Part shown: one piece after another, positions 1-9,200 of the stretch
Layout: each line of letters begins with the position of its first letter
How positions within the stretch are numbered: position 1 is the stretch's first letter
Assembly: GCA_036736205.1 (NCBI GenBank)
Contig: DAINMX010000100.1
Location: 1 to 20,255, forward strand
Origin: XYA12-FULL-58-9 sp001798605
GTDB lineage: Bacteria > Myxococcota > XYA12-FULL-58-9
DNA: 20,255 nt
Direction of reading: 5' to 3'
Made by a program: the position numbers and the translations under genes
Notes under the pieces: generated by a model
Seen by the model: the letters and a program-made list of their open reading frames with translations, nothing else
Databases searched by the model: none
Told to the model about the DNA's origin: nothing

Positions 1-3000
1 CCGTCGTAGGCAACCAAGGCCAATCTCAGCAAGCCACTGCTGTCGTAGGCAAACTGAACGGTGGAATAATTGTTCGAGCCGTCACTCATTTCTTGAATCT
101 CGGAGGCGATCCAGTCGGTGGTTCCTGGCACACCCGCTTGGCTAACAAAACTCGCGCTCAGGTTGTCGATGGCCCAAGTGGTCCCGCTGTAGGTTGCACG
201 AAAAATCGGTGATGCCGACCCCGAACCTGAGACTGAATAGCGGGCGTGGTAGAAGATGACCGGTTCATTTCCAGGATTGAGACCAGCGGACACAGTGGGT
301 TCACCGTCCAGCGTGTCGACGGTTTCGGCGGTCGCACTTGCGGGATCCGTGAGATCGACCCTAATCACCCTGACCTCATGAGTGGAATTGGCGTAGACGA
401 TCCAGCTTTCGCCGTCAGTCCCACTGCCGTTGTGATCGCCAATGATTGCCATCTCGACAGGGGCCGATCCCGACACATCAGCGACGGCGATTGCTGGCAC
501 GAAGCCGCCGCCATCCCACCAAGTCACCATGATATCGTCATTGCCCCCTGCCTCGAGTCGATAGGCGATAACCGGGTTATCGGCGTGGGTGACACCCACA
601 ACCGGCAGGGTTGCGCGATCGCTCGCTAAGGTCATAGGCCCGAGAGAGCTCCAGCCTGTGCCGTCATCTCGCTCGACAAAGAGCTCGGCGGTCGCAGCTC
701 CCACGGTGGCGTCATGATGAACGACCCATCGGTCGGTCGAGGTGGCAACACCACCGAGATGGCCACCAATCCCCGCCGGGCCATCCTTCACCACTTCAGT
801 CGTCCATGAGTCGCTACCTTCGTCGTAGGTGGCAGCAATGATTCGATGCACCCCCACCACCCGAACGAGCGCAGTCGGACTGGTTGCGTTTTGGAGCATC
901 GACATACCAGCGATTTGCTCACCGACAACGAGGGCTTCGGCAGCAGTCCCATTGTGCACAACCCGTCCGGTATGGATCACGTCGTCCGCATCGAGATAGG
1001 AGAAGGCCACATCGATCACCGCAGCGGCGATGTCGCCAACACTTGCAACCCACAGCGACGTCGATTCAATCTGCTTTCCCAATCCCAAGAGCGTTGTCCC
1101 AGTCACGCTGCCGCCATCGAGACGACCTATCCCCATAGTCGTGCTTCCCTCGGCACCGGTCATGGCGTACCACAGCACGCCGTCGCTGGCTGTTGCCACG
1201 GCAGCGTTTCCGCTGTAGCCGAGATCGATCGGTGTGGCGCTGAAATCCGTGCCATCGTACTTCACCGACACGCTGTTGTCGTTGGTTCCGTTGCGGTACG
1301 TCACAACGGGTGCCCCGTCGTTGGCGATGGCGATCGTTGGATAACGGTAGTTGGGTGGCCAATTGGGCAGATCGGCCAAGACTATGTGGGAATCCTGCCA
1401 CACCTGCCCCATCCTTTGCTTCACCATCATGTTGCGGCCGTCGTTGGAGCCGGAGTCGGAATAGATCTGCGTCCAATAGACCCACAAATCATCACTTGCA
1501 TCGAAGCTGGCCCGCACCTCCTGACTTCGATTCGAAACGATTAGTTCGGCAGCTCCCCATGTGGATCCACTTCGCTCCCACAGGTAGATGGCACCGAGAT
1601 CCAAGGTCGAGCTGAGCTTTGCGTTGGCGGCAAGCGCAATGCCTCCGCTGCTGTTGCGGGTGAGAGCAATGCTGTTGTCTATGACGTTGGCACCGGCCTC
1701 CAGAAGATCAATCGCCCAACCGCCGGTTGTTCCCGTCCCAACGAACAGATCGACACCCTCGCCGCTGGTGAAGGCGAAGGTCACATTGGAGCCATCGGCC
1801 ACCGCAACAATGTTCTGAGCCGGCTTTGAGTGGACGACTTCGCTGGCAAAGGTGCCAGCAGGGGGCTTGTAGAAATGTCGAAGTCTGTCGCCACCGACAA
1901 AAAGGTGAGCGGTCCCAGCGGCATCAACGATGTACCCCTGGTGTTGAACGGGAGCAACGGGTAAGGCGTCGAAGGCGAGATTGCGTGGTTGCACTCGCCA
2001 GGTGAAGGACTGCGGGGCAGGCTCGTCCCGCCCGCCGCTGTCACCCGCGGTGAAAATATCGTTACCCAGTCCATCCACGCCGAAATACTCGAGACGATGG
2101 AACCCCTGCGCAACGGTCACCGTGTAGCTCAAAGGACATTCGGCGAACGGCGCATCGTCGAGGCGACACTGGACTGTCAGGGGAAGTGAAGGCTCGGCAC
2201 AACCATTGTCTTCGAGGACAAACTCAAAATCGGCGACGGTGCTGGTGGTAATCGCAGCCGTGGAGGTTCGAATCTGGGCCGTCGGTGCGGAGACGTCGTT
2301 GCAGAGATCGGCATAACCGGGACAACTGTAAATGTCATCGCCCCCCTGCGGACAACAGAACCCGGGAAAGCCGCAGTATTGGCCGACGCAGCTGTGCAAG
2401 CAGTCGGGATCGCACCTGTCATTGCCCGCGGCATCGAGGGCCCGTGCCCGGAAGCTGCCAATCAGATTGTCGCCGAGAGATACGTTGTCGAGACCTCCAG
2501 CGGCGTCGGCCACCACCGTCTTGAGAAAGGTATAGCCGCCACAGGTAGCAGGAATCGACGGCCAATTGGGCCAGGCCGAGTAGAGCTCAACGAGGGTGAA
2601 GGGTGCGAAGACCCCGGGCGAGGCGGACAGCGTGTCGTCTTGGCCAACGGGGTTGGAATTGACGATCAAATCGGTATCGACCAACAGGGTGTCAGGATTG
2701 GTGTAGTCAAACAGGATTGCATCTTCGGCTATCACTTCTGCGACGTTCCCCGAGCCCTCTTTGGTTGCCACAATGACGACATCCATGAAGTCTTCGGGTT
2801 CCGTCCCGCCGCTGGACCACGTGCACTCGTAAATATTACCAACCGCGAAGGTGGCACAGTCAAACACGGCGACCTCAGTCGGAGGAGTCGGGTAGCCGGA
2901 CAACTCAACGTAGGGGGATGCCGCGAGAAGGTCGGTCGCTCGAACATTGATGACGACGCCCACGCCATTGCGCACAAAGAACGGAACGGTGGAGACAAAG

Positions 3001-4040
3001 GCGATGGCAGGAGGCTCGATATCGGTATCAAAGGGGACCAACGCCCCCGTATTGCCCAGCGTGTCGGTAGCACGAATCCAATAGGTTCCCTGACCAAGAT
3101 TGGCGCTGGTCTCATCGGTGTAGTTGTCCCCAAGGGAAACATCAGCGAAGGCACCGTCGGCGGTGGCCACAATCGAGGCGATGGCGTTGAGAGCCTCCGC
3201 ATCGCTGAAGACCGCGACTGTCGCCTGCGCCTCAGTGGCCGCATTGTTGCCACGGACCGCATCGTCCGATCCAGGTGGATTGGACGTCACCACCAGAAGG
3301 TTCTTGTTGACCACGGGGCCGGTGGTGTCGAGGATGATCGGTTGACTCGCAATGGAGCGGGAACTCAAGCCCCGTTCATCCCGGACCACGGCGTAGACGA
3401 TCTTCACACCGTCTCCCGCGGTCAGGCTCCAATCGACGGTTCCCGCAGAGTAGGTTTGCCATTGCAGATCATCGTAAGATTCGAAACCGATGGCTGTGTT
3501 TGACAGCACCATCTCTCGTGCACCGGCTGCAATGATCCGCACGGTTACGTCTCGGGTGGCAGTTGCAATGCCGCCGTTGTTTATCAACACGGAGATGAGC
3601 GCATTGCCTTGCGCGTCAACTTCCTGCGGCGCATCGTACAAGACGATTCCTGCGCTGGTCGTCTTGTTGGCGATCACATCGACAGGATCCGTTTGTCCGG
3701 TGAAAAGCGACCATCCGTCGGCCTCGAGTCCCAACAGCATCACCACACGGTCATTGCCGATCGGCACCTCATCTATGCGAATCGTGTCCTTTTCATTGGA
3801 ATCGAGCTCAAACTCCACAACGACGGCGGTAGAGATGCCTGGACCGGTAACGATAGCTCTGAGCTTGATAACGCTGGCAGGGAGCGTCAACGCATCGCCC
3901 CCATGACCGCCGCCCAATCGTGCCGACTCGTGCCACCGAGCAACGAGCTCAACCTCTCCCGCCTGCGGCGATTGACACGCCGCCAATGCCGCTGCTGCAA
4001 TGACCAATCCCCAGCGAAAGTCACAACGACTAGCGTGCAT
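1..4040 (-). CDS. Large surface lipoprotein with Ig-like repeats and C-terminal beta-propeller-like region (partial, 3' end outside window)
   Basis: Reading leftward from the ATG at 4038-4040, the frame is open to the window edge: 1346 complete codons with no stop. The N-terminus is a lipoprotein signal with lipobox LAAC (Cys22). Residues about 27-235 are beta-rich without a family I can name. Residues about 236-540 carry Ig-like segments, each opened by a similar phrase (TSNPPGSDDAV near 250, NSNPVGQDDTL near 464). A compact eight-Cys segment spans 543-580. An Ig-like repeat of the type C-x-L-D-x-x-x-F-x-x-C follows at 625-635. From about 680 to the edge come repeating strands of the type xVATASDGVLWYAM and GTTWAIDNL, typical of sialidase-like or other beta-propellers; the exact fold is inferred. 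It overlaps the upstream PEGA gene by 11 bp and is probably translationally coupled to it. It is likely displayed on the outer membrane. No enzyme motif is visible. Confidence 0.85.
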   Translation of the reverse strand, partial: MHASRCDFRWGLVIAAAALAACQSPQAGEVELVARWHESARLGGGHGGDALTLPASVIKLRAIVTGPGISTAVVVEFELDSNEKDTIRIDEVPIGNDRVVMLLGLEADGWSLFTGQTDPVDVIANKTTSAGIVLYDAPQEVDAQGNALISVLINNGGIATATRDVTVRIIAAGAREMVLSNTAIGFESYDDLQWQTYSAGTVDWSLTAGDGVKIVYAVVRDERGLSSRSIASQPIILDTTGPVVNKNLLVVTSNPPGSDDAVRGNNAATEAQATVAVFSDAEALNAIASIVATADGAFADVSLGDNYTDETSANLGQGTYWIRATDTLGNTGALVPFDTDIEPPAIAFVSTVPFFVRNGVGVVINVRATDLLAASPYVELSGYPTPPTEVAVFDCATFAVGNIYECTWSSGGTEPEDFMDVVIVATKEGSGNVAEVIAEDAILFDYTNPDTLLVDTDLIVNSNPVGQDDTLSASPGVFAPFTLVELYSAWPNWPSIPATCGGYTFLKTVVADAAGGLDNVSLGDNLIGSFRARALDAAGNDRCDPDCLHSCVGQYCGFPGFCCPQGGDDIYSCPGYADLCNDVSAPTAQIRTSTAAITTSTVADFEFVLEDNGCAEPSLPLTVQCRLDDAPFAECPLSYTVTVAQGFHRLEYFGVDGLGNDIFTAGDSGGRDEPAPQSFTWRVQPRNLAFDALPVAPVQHQGYIVDAAGTAHLFVGGDRLRHFYKPPAGTFASEVVHSKPAQNIVAVADGSNVTFAFTSGEGVDLFVGTGTTGGWAIDLLEAGANVIDNSIALTRNSSGGIALAANAKLSSTLDLGAIYLWERSGSTWGAAELIVSNRSQEVRASFDASDDLWVYWTQIYSDSGSNDGRNMMVKQRMGQVWQDSHIVLADLPNWPPNYRYPTIAIANDGAPVVTYRNGTNDNSVSVKYDGTDFSATPIDLGYSGNAAVATASDGVLWYAMTGAEGSTTMGIGRLDGGSVTGTTLLGLGKQIESTSLWVASVGDIAAAVIDVAFSYLDADDVIHTGRVVHNGTAAEALVVGEQIAGMSMLQNATSPTALVRVVGVHRIIAATYDEGSDSWTTEVVKDGPAGIGGHLGGVATSTDRWVVHHDATVGAATAELFVERDDGTGWSSLGPMTLASDRATLPVVGVTHADNPVIAYRLEAGGNDDIMVTWWDGGGFVPAIAVADVSGSAPVEMAIIGDHNGSGTDGESWIVYANSTHEVRVIRVDLTDPASATAETVDTLDGEPTVSAGLNPGNEPVIFYHARYSVSGSGSASPIFRATYSGTTWAIDNLSASFVSQAGVPGTTDWIASEIQEMSDGSNNYSTVQFAYDSSGLLRLALVAYD

Positions 4041-6006
4041 TGGTGAGCCCCCTTTGCAAGGACAACTCGATTGAGCCGGTCTTCTTGCCCTCATCTTGGC
4101 CGGTAAGCAAAATGGCTGAGGTCACACCACCGGCAACGACGCTCAATCCAATCGTCCACACCCACCACCGCTTGTACCAAGGTGTAGGAAGCTCACTGAG
4201 CTCCAGCATGACCATATTCACCAAACCCGGCTCGACGTAGGTTTCGAGATATTCACTGTAATAACCTTCGGCGTTGATCCGCAGGTTGTGGCGACCTGGC
4301 GCAAGACTGGTGAGTGCGACCCTATCGTCCACCCATTCACCATCGAGCTCGATCTCGAAATCTTCCTCTGGAGAAACACGCACAGCCAGTTTGCCCGGAG
4401 CGTCGAACTCGGCTCCGACAAGTTGATAGACAGCAAACTTTGCCGCACGCAACAGATCCGAAGCCCGCCCCTTGAAGGCTTCATTGACCCGATTGGCAAC
4501 CTTCGCCTCCCCCGTTTCAATGAGCTTGAGTCCGACCAGATAGGTGTCGCCCAGTAGGCCGACGCTGCCGATGACCAAGTAGTCGACCCCCAAGGCGCCG
4601 CCGATTTCGGCAAAACATGAAGCATCCTCACAACCGACCGCAACCTTCGTCGACTCGAGCTGCAACATCGCCGCAATTTCGTCTTGAGAGATGACGGAGA
4701 TGCCGGCGAGATTCTTGAGCTCCAAGGCAACCACCTGGGTGAGGTTCTCTCCCGTGCCCGCTTCAATGCCATGGCCCATCAACGGCATGACCGCGAGTTT
4801 GAGACCGTCATCGGGCACCTCTAGGGAAAACCGCGTTACTGCTGTTTGTTCTGCGAAACCAAAAACGCGGCCAATTGCGGTCGGTATCTGCTCAACTAAG
4901 GACTCAACGTTGTGGGCGGTGACGGTCGCTCGCCCGACGGTTTGTCCAATCTTCGGTTCTATTAACGATAGACTCAACATCAAGACGTCCCCGACCTTGC
5001 CGATGTTGCCGGCCAACAACAAATCGGCATCGGCCGACTGCCCGAGCTCCGCGAGACAGGTGGTGTCCGATTCACATCCCATCGACAGCTGTGTCTCCGC
5101 GTGCTCGAGTAGCGCTTGAATCTCAGCAGTAGTGACAACATCGACATTCGGAACTGTGCCGAGCCGCGCCTCGAGTTGGTTCTGCAACAGAGCGACGACA
5201 CTGTCGTCGACGCCTGTCCCCTTGAGCGGAACCACAAAGGTCTTTTTCCGCTCCTTGGCCAACAACTCTGGTGTTGCCCCGGAAACAGTCTTGGCCGCCA
5301 ATTCGTCATGCTTGACGACCTCCTCTGTCCCCGAATCCGTGGCGGACGCCCCGGTAGCCACGGCACCCATGTCAACGGGCGTTTCTTCTGCGATTGCAGA
5401 CGCTGGGGCGGAATCTGAATCGAAAGTATCTGCGGCCCCTATGGTCGTGGTCTCATCGGAGTCACCCTCACCGGCGTCAACACTTGCGCCCCCACCCTTC
5501 ACGGCGTCAATACTTGCGACCCCTTCGAGCAGAACCTCCGGATCCATGAGGAGCTTCTTTTTGACCTTTTTGATTGCCTGCATACGGAAATAGGCTATCG
5601 CCTCAATTCCCCTCAATTTCAGCACATACCGATGTTCCCCTGCAGGCACCGCCAGATGAATGGCTACGTCCCGTTGGGGAATTCTGCCATGTTCTGTTTT
5701 CAACCTCGCCTTACTCACCAGGAGCTTTTTTCGCGACTGAAACTGGTCGTCGCGGTTGAGTACGGCCTCAAACTCGAGCTTTGGGTCATGGGTCACTGGG
5801 CGCAGAAGAATCGCCATCTCAGCTGGGCCCACCACCACAAACGACAATGCGGAGTCAGTCTGCCAGAGGTGATACGCCCTCAGTTTTCGCTCACGACTGA
5901 CCTCGTGCTTTGAAGTGATGTTCCAAGACTGAGCCACTGCGTCGGCTGCGGAACCTGTCAGCACGACCCCCAACAGTACCACACCGACTCCTACCGTATT
6001 TCTCAT
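4030..6006 (-). CDS. Exported protein with two TolB/CsgG-like domains, PEGA domain and C-terminal transmembrane anchor
   Basis: 658 residues from the ATG at 6004-6006. A TTG 18 bp further upstream would extend the frame but has no ribosome binding site, whereas the ATG follows GGGAG. A Sec signal peptide ends near AVA|Q (residue 25). Residues 26-165 form a beta-rich domain of unknown family, followed by an acidic Ala/Ser/Thr/Asp-rich linker (about 170-250). Two related TolB-N/CsgG-like alpha/beta domains follow: 253-375 with GCESDTTC, and 402-533 with GCEDASC followed by AEIGGALGVDYL. A PEGA domain (536-605, ELDGEWV ... LAPGRHNLRINAEGY) precedes one transmembrane helix (about 615-636) and a short tail. 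PEGA and TolB/CsgG-like folds are known from envelope assembly and surface proteins; a role in exporting or anchoring the overlapping lipoprotein is inference. The 364-residue protein at 14603-15697 is a shorter paralogue. Confidence 0.88.
   Translation of the reverse strand: MRNTVGVGVVLLGVVLTGSAADAVAQSWNITSKHEVSRERKLRAYHLWQTDSALSFVVVGPAEMAILLRPVTHDPKLEFEAVLNRDDQFQSRKKLLVSKARLKTEHGRIPQRDVAIHLAVPAGEHRYVLKLRGIEAIAYFRMQAIKKVKKKLLMDPEVLLEGVASIDAVKGGGASVDAGEGDSDETTTIGAADTFDSDSAPASAIAEETPVDMGAVATGASATDSGTEEVVKHDELAAKTVSGATPELLAKERKKTFVVPLKGTGVDDSVVALLQNQLEARLGTVPNVDVVTTAEIQALLEHAETQLSMGCESDTTCLAELGQSADADLLLAGNIGKVGDVLMLSLSLIEPKIGQTVGRATVTAHNVESLVEQIPTAIGRVFGFAEQTAVTRFSLEVPDDGLKLAVMPLMGHGIEAGTGENLTQVVALELKNLAGISVISQDEIAAMLQLESTKVAVGCEDASCFAEIGGALGVDYLVIGSVGLLGDTYLVGLKLIETGEAKVANRVNEAFKGRASDLLRAAKFAVYQLVGAEFDAPGKLAVRVSPEEDFEIELDGEWVDDRVALTSLAPGRHNLRINAEGYYSEYLETYVEPGLVNMVMLELSELPTPWYKRWWVWTIGLSVVAGGVTSAILLTGQDEGKKTGSIELSLQRGLTNAR
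4046..4055 (-). promoter_or_regulatory. Ribosome binding site of the lipoprotein, inside the upstream PEGA gene
   Basis: On the minus strand AAAGGGGGCT lies inside the last codons of the PEGA gene, with 7 nt between the last G and the lipoprotein ATG at 4040. The start therefore comes before the upstream stop (4030-4032), which favours translational coupling. The same AAGGGGGCT element precedes the RCC1 lipoprotein start at 15697. Confidence 0.65.
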
Positions 6007-6050
6007 GGGACTCCCGAGCGCCAAGACTTACAACGACACAAAACCACCAT

Positions 6051-6078
6051 AGCATAGCCGACGCCCGGTGCCTGTGCA
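6051..6078 (-). promoter_or_regulatory. Candidate sigma70 promoter for the leftward pair
   Basis: Minus-strand TGCACA (6073-6078, 4/6 to TTGACA), a 16-nt spacer and TATGCT (6051-6056, 4/6 to TATAAT) lie about 45 bp upstream of the ATG at 6006. This is a by-eye match only. Confidence 0.35.
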
Positions 6079-6144
6079 TCGCTTATCGACTTCGCTACGT
6101 CTCACCGGTGCCCCTCGGTGTGGTTTTGGGGGTCTTGTGCCCCC

Positions 6145-6173
6145 TTGTCTGATGAGTGCGGCGCGGTTATACG
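6145..6173 (+). promoter_or_regulatory. Candidate sigma70 promoter for the rightward run
   Basis: TTGTCT (6145-6150), a 17-nt spacer and TATACG (6168-6173) lie about 61 bp upstream of the ATG at 6235. Each box matches the consensus at 4 of 6 positions and the spacing is ideal. A good ribosome binding site (TTAAGG) lies just before the ATG. Confidence 0.42.
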
Positions 6174-6234
6174 CAGGCAAACCGATCCCTATTAGCCCAG
6201 GGTTTTATCGGCCCGTGGGGGGTTAAGGTAGACC

Positions 6235-9200
6235 ATGCGATTTATCTCATTTCTTGCCATCTTGCCGCTTCTTGCCACATCCAACTGCGGAAGACGAGGT
6301 CAGACACACACGCAAGAGTGCCTTACCCACGAGGACTGCACCAATGAGGCGATGCCCTTCTGCCACACTGGCGAAGGCCGCTGCGTCGGTTGCTTGAGCG
6401 ACGCCAGCTGTGCGTGCCATGAAACATGCAGCGAGGACCAGTGCCTCCCGATCGGTGCCGCAGATGCAACTGGCGCGGCCAACGCCCACGGCAACTGGAT
6501 TGGTATCCCAGGGCAAGACAACTACACGTTCGTGAGCCTTTGCGACGACAGCGACGACTGCCGCGTAGGAGATATCTGCAATCCTTTTACGCGCGGATGC
6601 ATGTCCCCTCCTGACGACGACGTTTCGTGCCAGAATGACGTCAATGCATGCCCCGCAGGTCTCGAGTGCGATCCGCAAACAGAGCTGTGCCTGCCACCAG
6701 CTGCCTGTTTCAGCAATTTCAACTGCTGCGGTATGGAGGAGTTTCGCTGTTCGAGCTCGGACCCAACTGTCGCAGGTGTGTGCTTCAGACGCGAATGCCT
6801 ACCCCCCGATCCGATCACCGCCACTTGCCCGATGGAGCCGAAAATCGGCGTCGGATGTCCCAATGGAACCTTCTGCTCTCCTGTCGGCATCTGCGTCCAA
6901 TGTGTCTGTGACGACGAATGCAACACCAGCAGCAAACCAGAGTGCGATGTGGTTGGCGGCGTGTGCGTGCCGGCTGGTTTCTGTCGGGAACCATCGGACT
7001 GCGTGCCGACACAGTCCTGTGACCGAATCGACCACCGTTGCGCTCCCCACTGCGCGGACGACGGCGGCTGCGTCAAAGGCGATTATTGCGATCCTGCAGA
7101 CAACGTTTGCAGATGCGACCCGGATGCCTTCGAAGCAAATGAATCGCGAACGTCGGCACGGTGGCTTCCCGTGCCCGAGAGAAATGCCGAACCAGTACTG
7201 TTGGAGCTCACCCTTTGCGAAGACGACATCGACTGGTACAGCCTGACACTTGAGCGCGGCGATCACATTCAAATCACCGCCCACACTGAGAGCGACCTCC
7301 AGGGGAACTTGACGCTCTATGGAGCCGATGGCATTGCCAACCTCGCCACCGGCACCGTCTCGCAATTTCCGCAGGCCCTGGAACTGAATATCAATACAGA
7401 TGACACCTATTATCTGCACGTGAGTCGCATCTTTTCCTTCGGAGATTACAGCCTCGAGATCGTCCGCTCCACCGGTGTGGTTTGCGACGAAGGGGGCCAG
7501 AACAACTCAGCGAACACCGCCACCGTGATCAACGACCCGGCAGTGCCCGTTGCACTCGGCTGCATCCGCACGAGCGGCGAGCTCACCGGTTATCATGCCA
7601 TCGAGTGTGTCGACTCGATGCGCTTGTGCCCCCTCGACATCGATTACTACATCATCCACGTGCCCGCGGGCTCCGAGGCTGTTGCAACTGTGGGCAATTA
7701 TCCTGATCAGAATATTGACCTCGTCTTGTATGGACCGTTCGAGCCCTCCCAGGCCGCCACCGAGACCGTATACTTCGATTCATCAGTCACCTCGGGCGAC
7801 GAAGAGACCGTGTATGGCGGTACGCGAGTGCCGGCAAAATTCCTGCTTCGGGTCAGTGAATCCTTCGGCTATGACACCCCATACGATTTGCACGTAGAGG
7901 TGCGCCCCATCGGCGGCACTGTCTGTATAGAGGACATCTACGACACACAGACCGAGAGCCCCGAACCTTTCGACACCACCGGGTATAACGACCGTTTCGC
8001 TGACGCATCCGGCATCGCCCTCGAGCCATCAATCCCACGGGACCTCGATTTGACAATGTGCGTGACGGATCTCGACTGGTTCGTGCTCGGTGCCAACACT
8101 GGTGGCGTGCTCGATGGTCTCGGTGCAGGTCAACGGGTTTCCGCGGAGATCCTCAATGTCTCGACGCAACCCACCGATCTACTCGTCTTTATCGGCACCA
8201 ACCCACAGAGTGTGGCAAATGCGCTGCAGAGTGGCAATCCACAGACCCAAAGTGTCCAGTTGCCAACCAACGGCGAACTCGTCTACGTGGCGGTCGCGGC
8301 CAAGTCATCTGTCGAGGAGCCCGTTAACTACACCCTGCGCTTCGAGCTCGAACCCCCACCGGCGTGCAACCTCGACACCCTTGGTGATTTGTCTGCCGAC
8401 AGCCGCAACGACACCCCCGCCGCTGCTGCGCCCCTGCTGTTCCCCCCATGGCCGAGCAGCGCCGAAGACCCAGCCCACACCTACCCAGCTGGTGACACAG
8501 AAGAATTGTCCTCCTGCGTCGGCGACGCCGATTGGTACACCATAGAGATGGGTGAATACACCGGCGTCAACGTCGATATCACCTACACCATCGGCACTGG
8601 CGAGCTCGGTCTTGCCGTTTATGATTCCACAGTGGCAAGCGCCACTTTGCCCGAAGCAGATATACCAACCACCGGCCAACTGGACCTTTCGACCAACAAC
8701 AACACAGGTGCCCAATCAGTGCGGGCCGAGGCAGGCGAAGACACAGTGTACATCGTCGTTTACAACCGTGGCGATTGGCCGGTTTCGGCCTACGATCTCA
8801 CTGTCGAGATAACGCCGGCTGGGTGCATCGACGATGCTCTGGAGGACAATGACACCGCCGCGACCGCGACCCCCGTGATTCTCCATTTGTCACCAACAAC
8901 CGCTGGCCGCGAGGAAGCCAAACTCACCGGTTTGTTGGTCTGCGAAACCGACGTGGATTGGTACTCCGTACCACTGCAACAACTGGATCTTCTCGAGGTG
9001 ACCGTCAATTACGACCCCTCGCAGGGCAACACCAACCTCTTTCTATTCCGCCCCGACGGCGGTGGCTCGAGCCTCGCCTCTGATTACGACAATTCCAACA
9101 CCGGCGTGATGAGCTTCAGCTACCGACTGCCGTCCACCTCTGCCCAAGGTGATTATCTGATCAAGCTCGATCCGGGCACCTCCCCTGATCACGAAAATGA

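Larger units (their letters stand above)
6007..6234. other. Divergent intergenic region
   Basis: This 228-bp spacer separates the leftward TolB/CsgG-PEGA pair from the rightward PPC protein gene, so it must hold control elements for both. It has a candidate promoter on each strand and a GGGGG/CCCCC inverted repeat with a 7-nt loop (6128-6144) directly abutting the rightward -35. I see no small gene or RNA gene in it. Confidence 0.6.

Noticed and set aside
846..1544. A 232-codon plus-strand frame rich in His and Arg
   Set aside because: Antisense shadow of the propeller-like region of the minus-strand lipoprotein; no family resemblance.
2379..3503. A 374-codon plus-strand open frame in the left 4 kb
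   Set aside because: It lies opposite the continuous minus-strand lipoprotein frame, has no signal or domain, and shows the Gly/Arg/Asp-rich composition of an antisense shadow in GC-rich DNA.
6007..6024. Start of the 658-residue protein at an upstream TTG (6024)
   Set aside because: There is no ribosome binding site before the TTG, whereas the ATG at 6006 follows GGGAG and begins a standard signal peptide.
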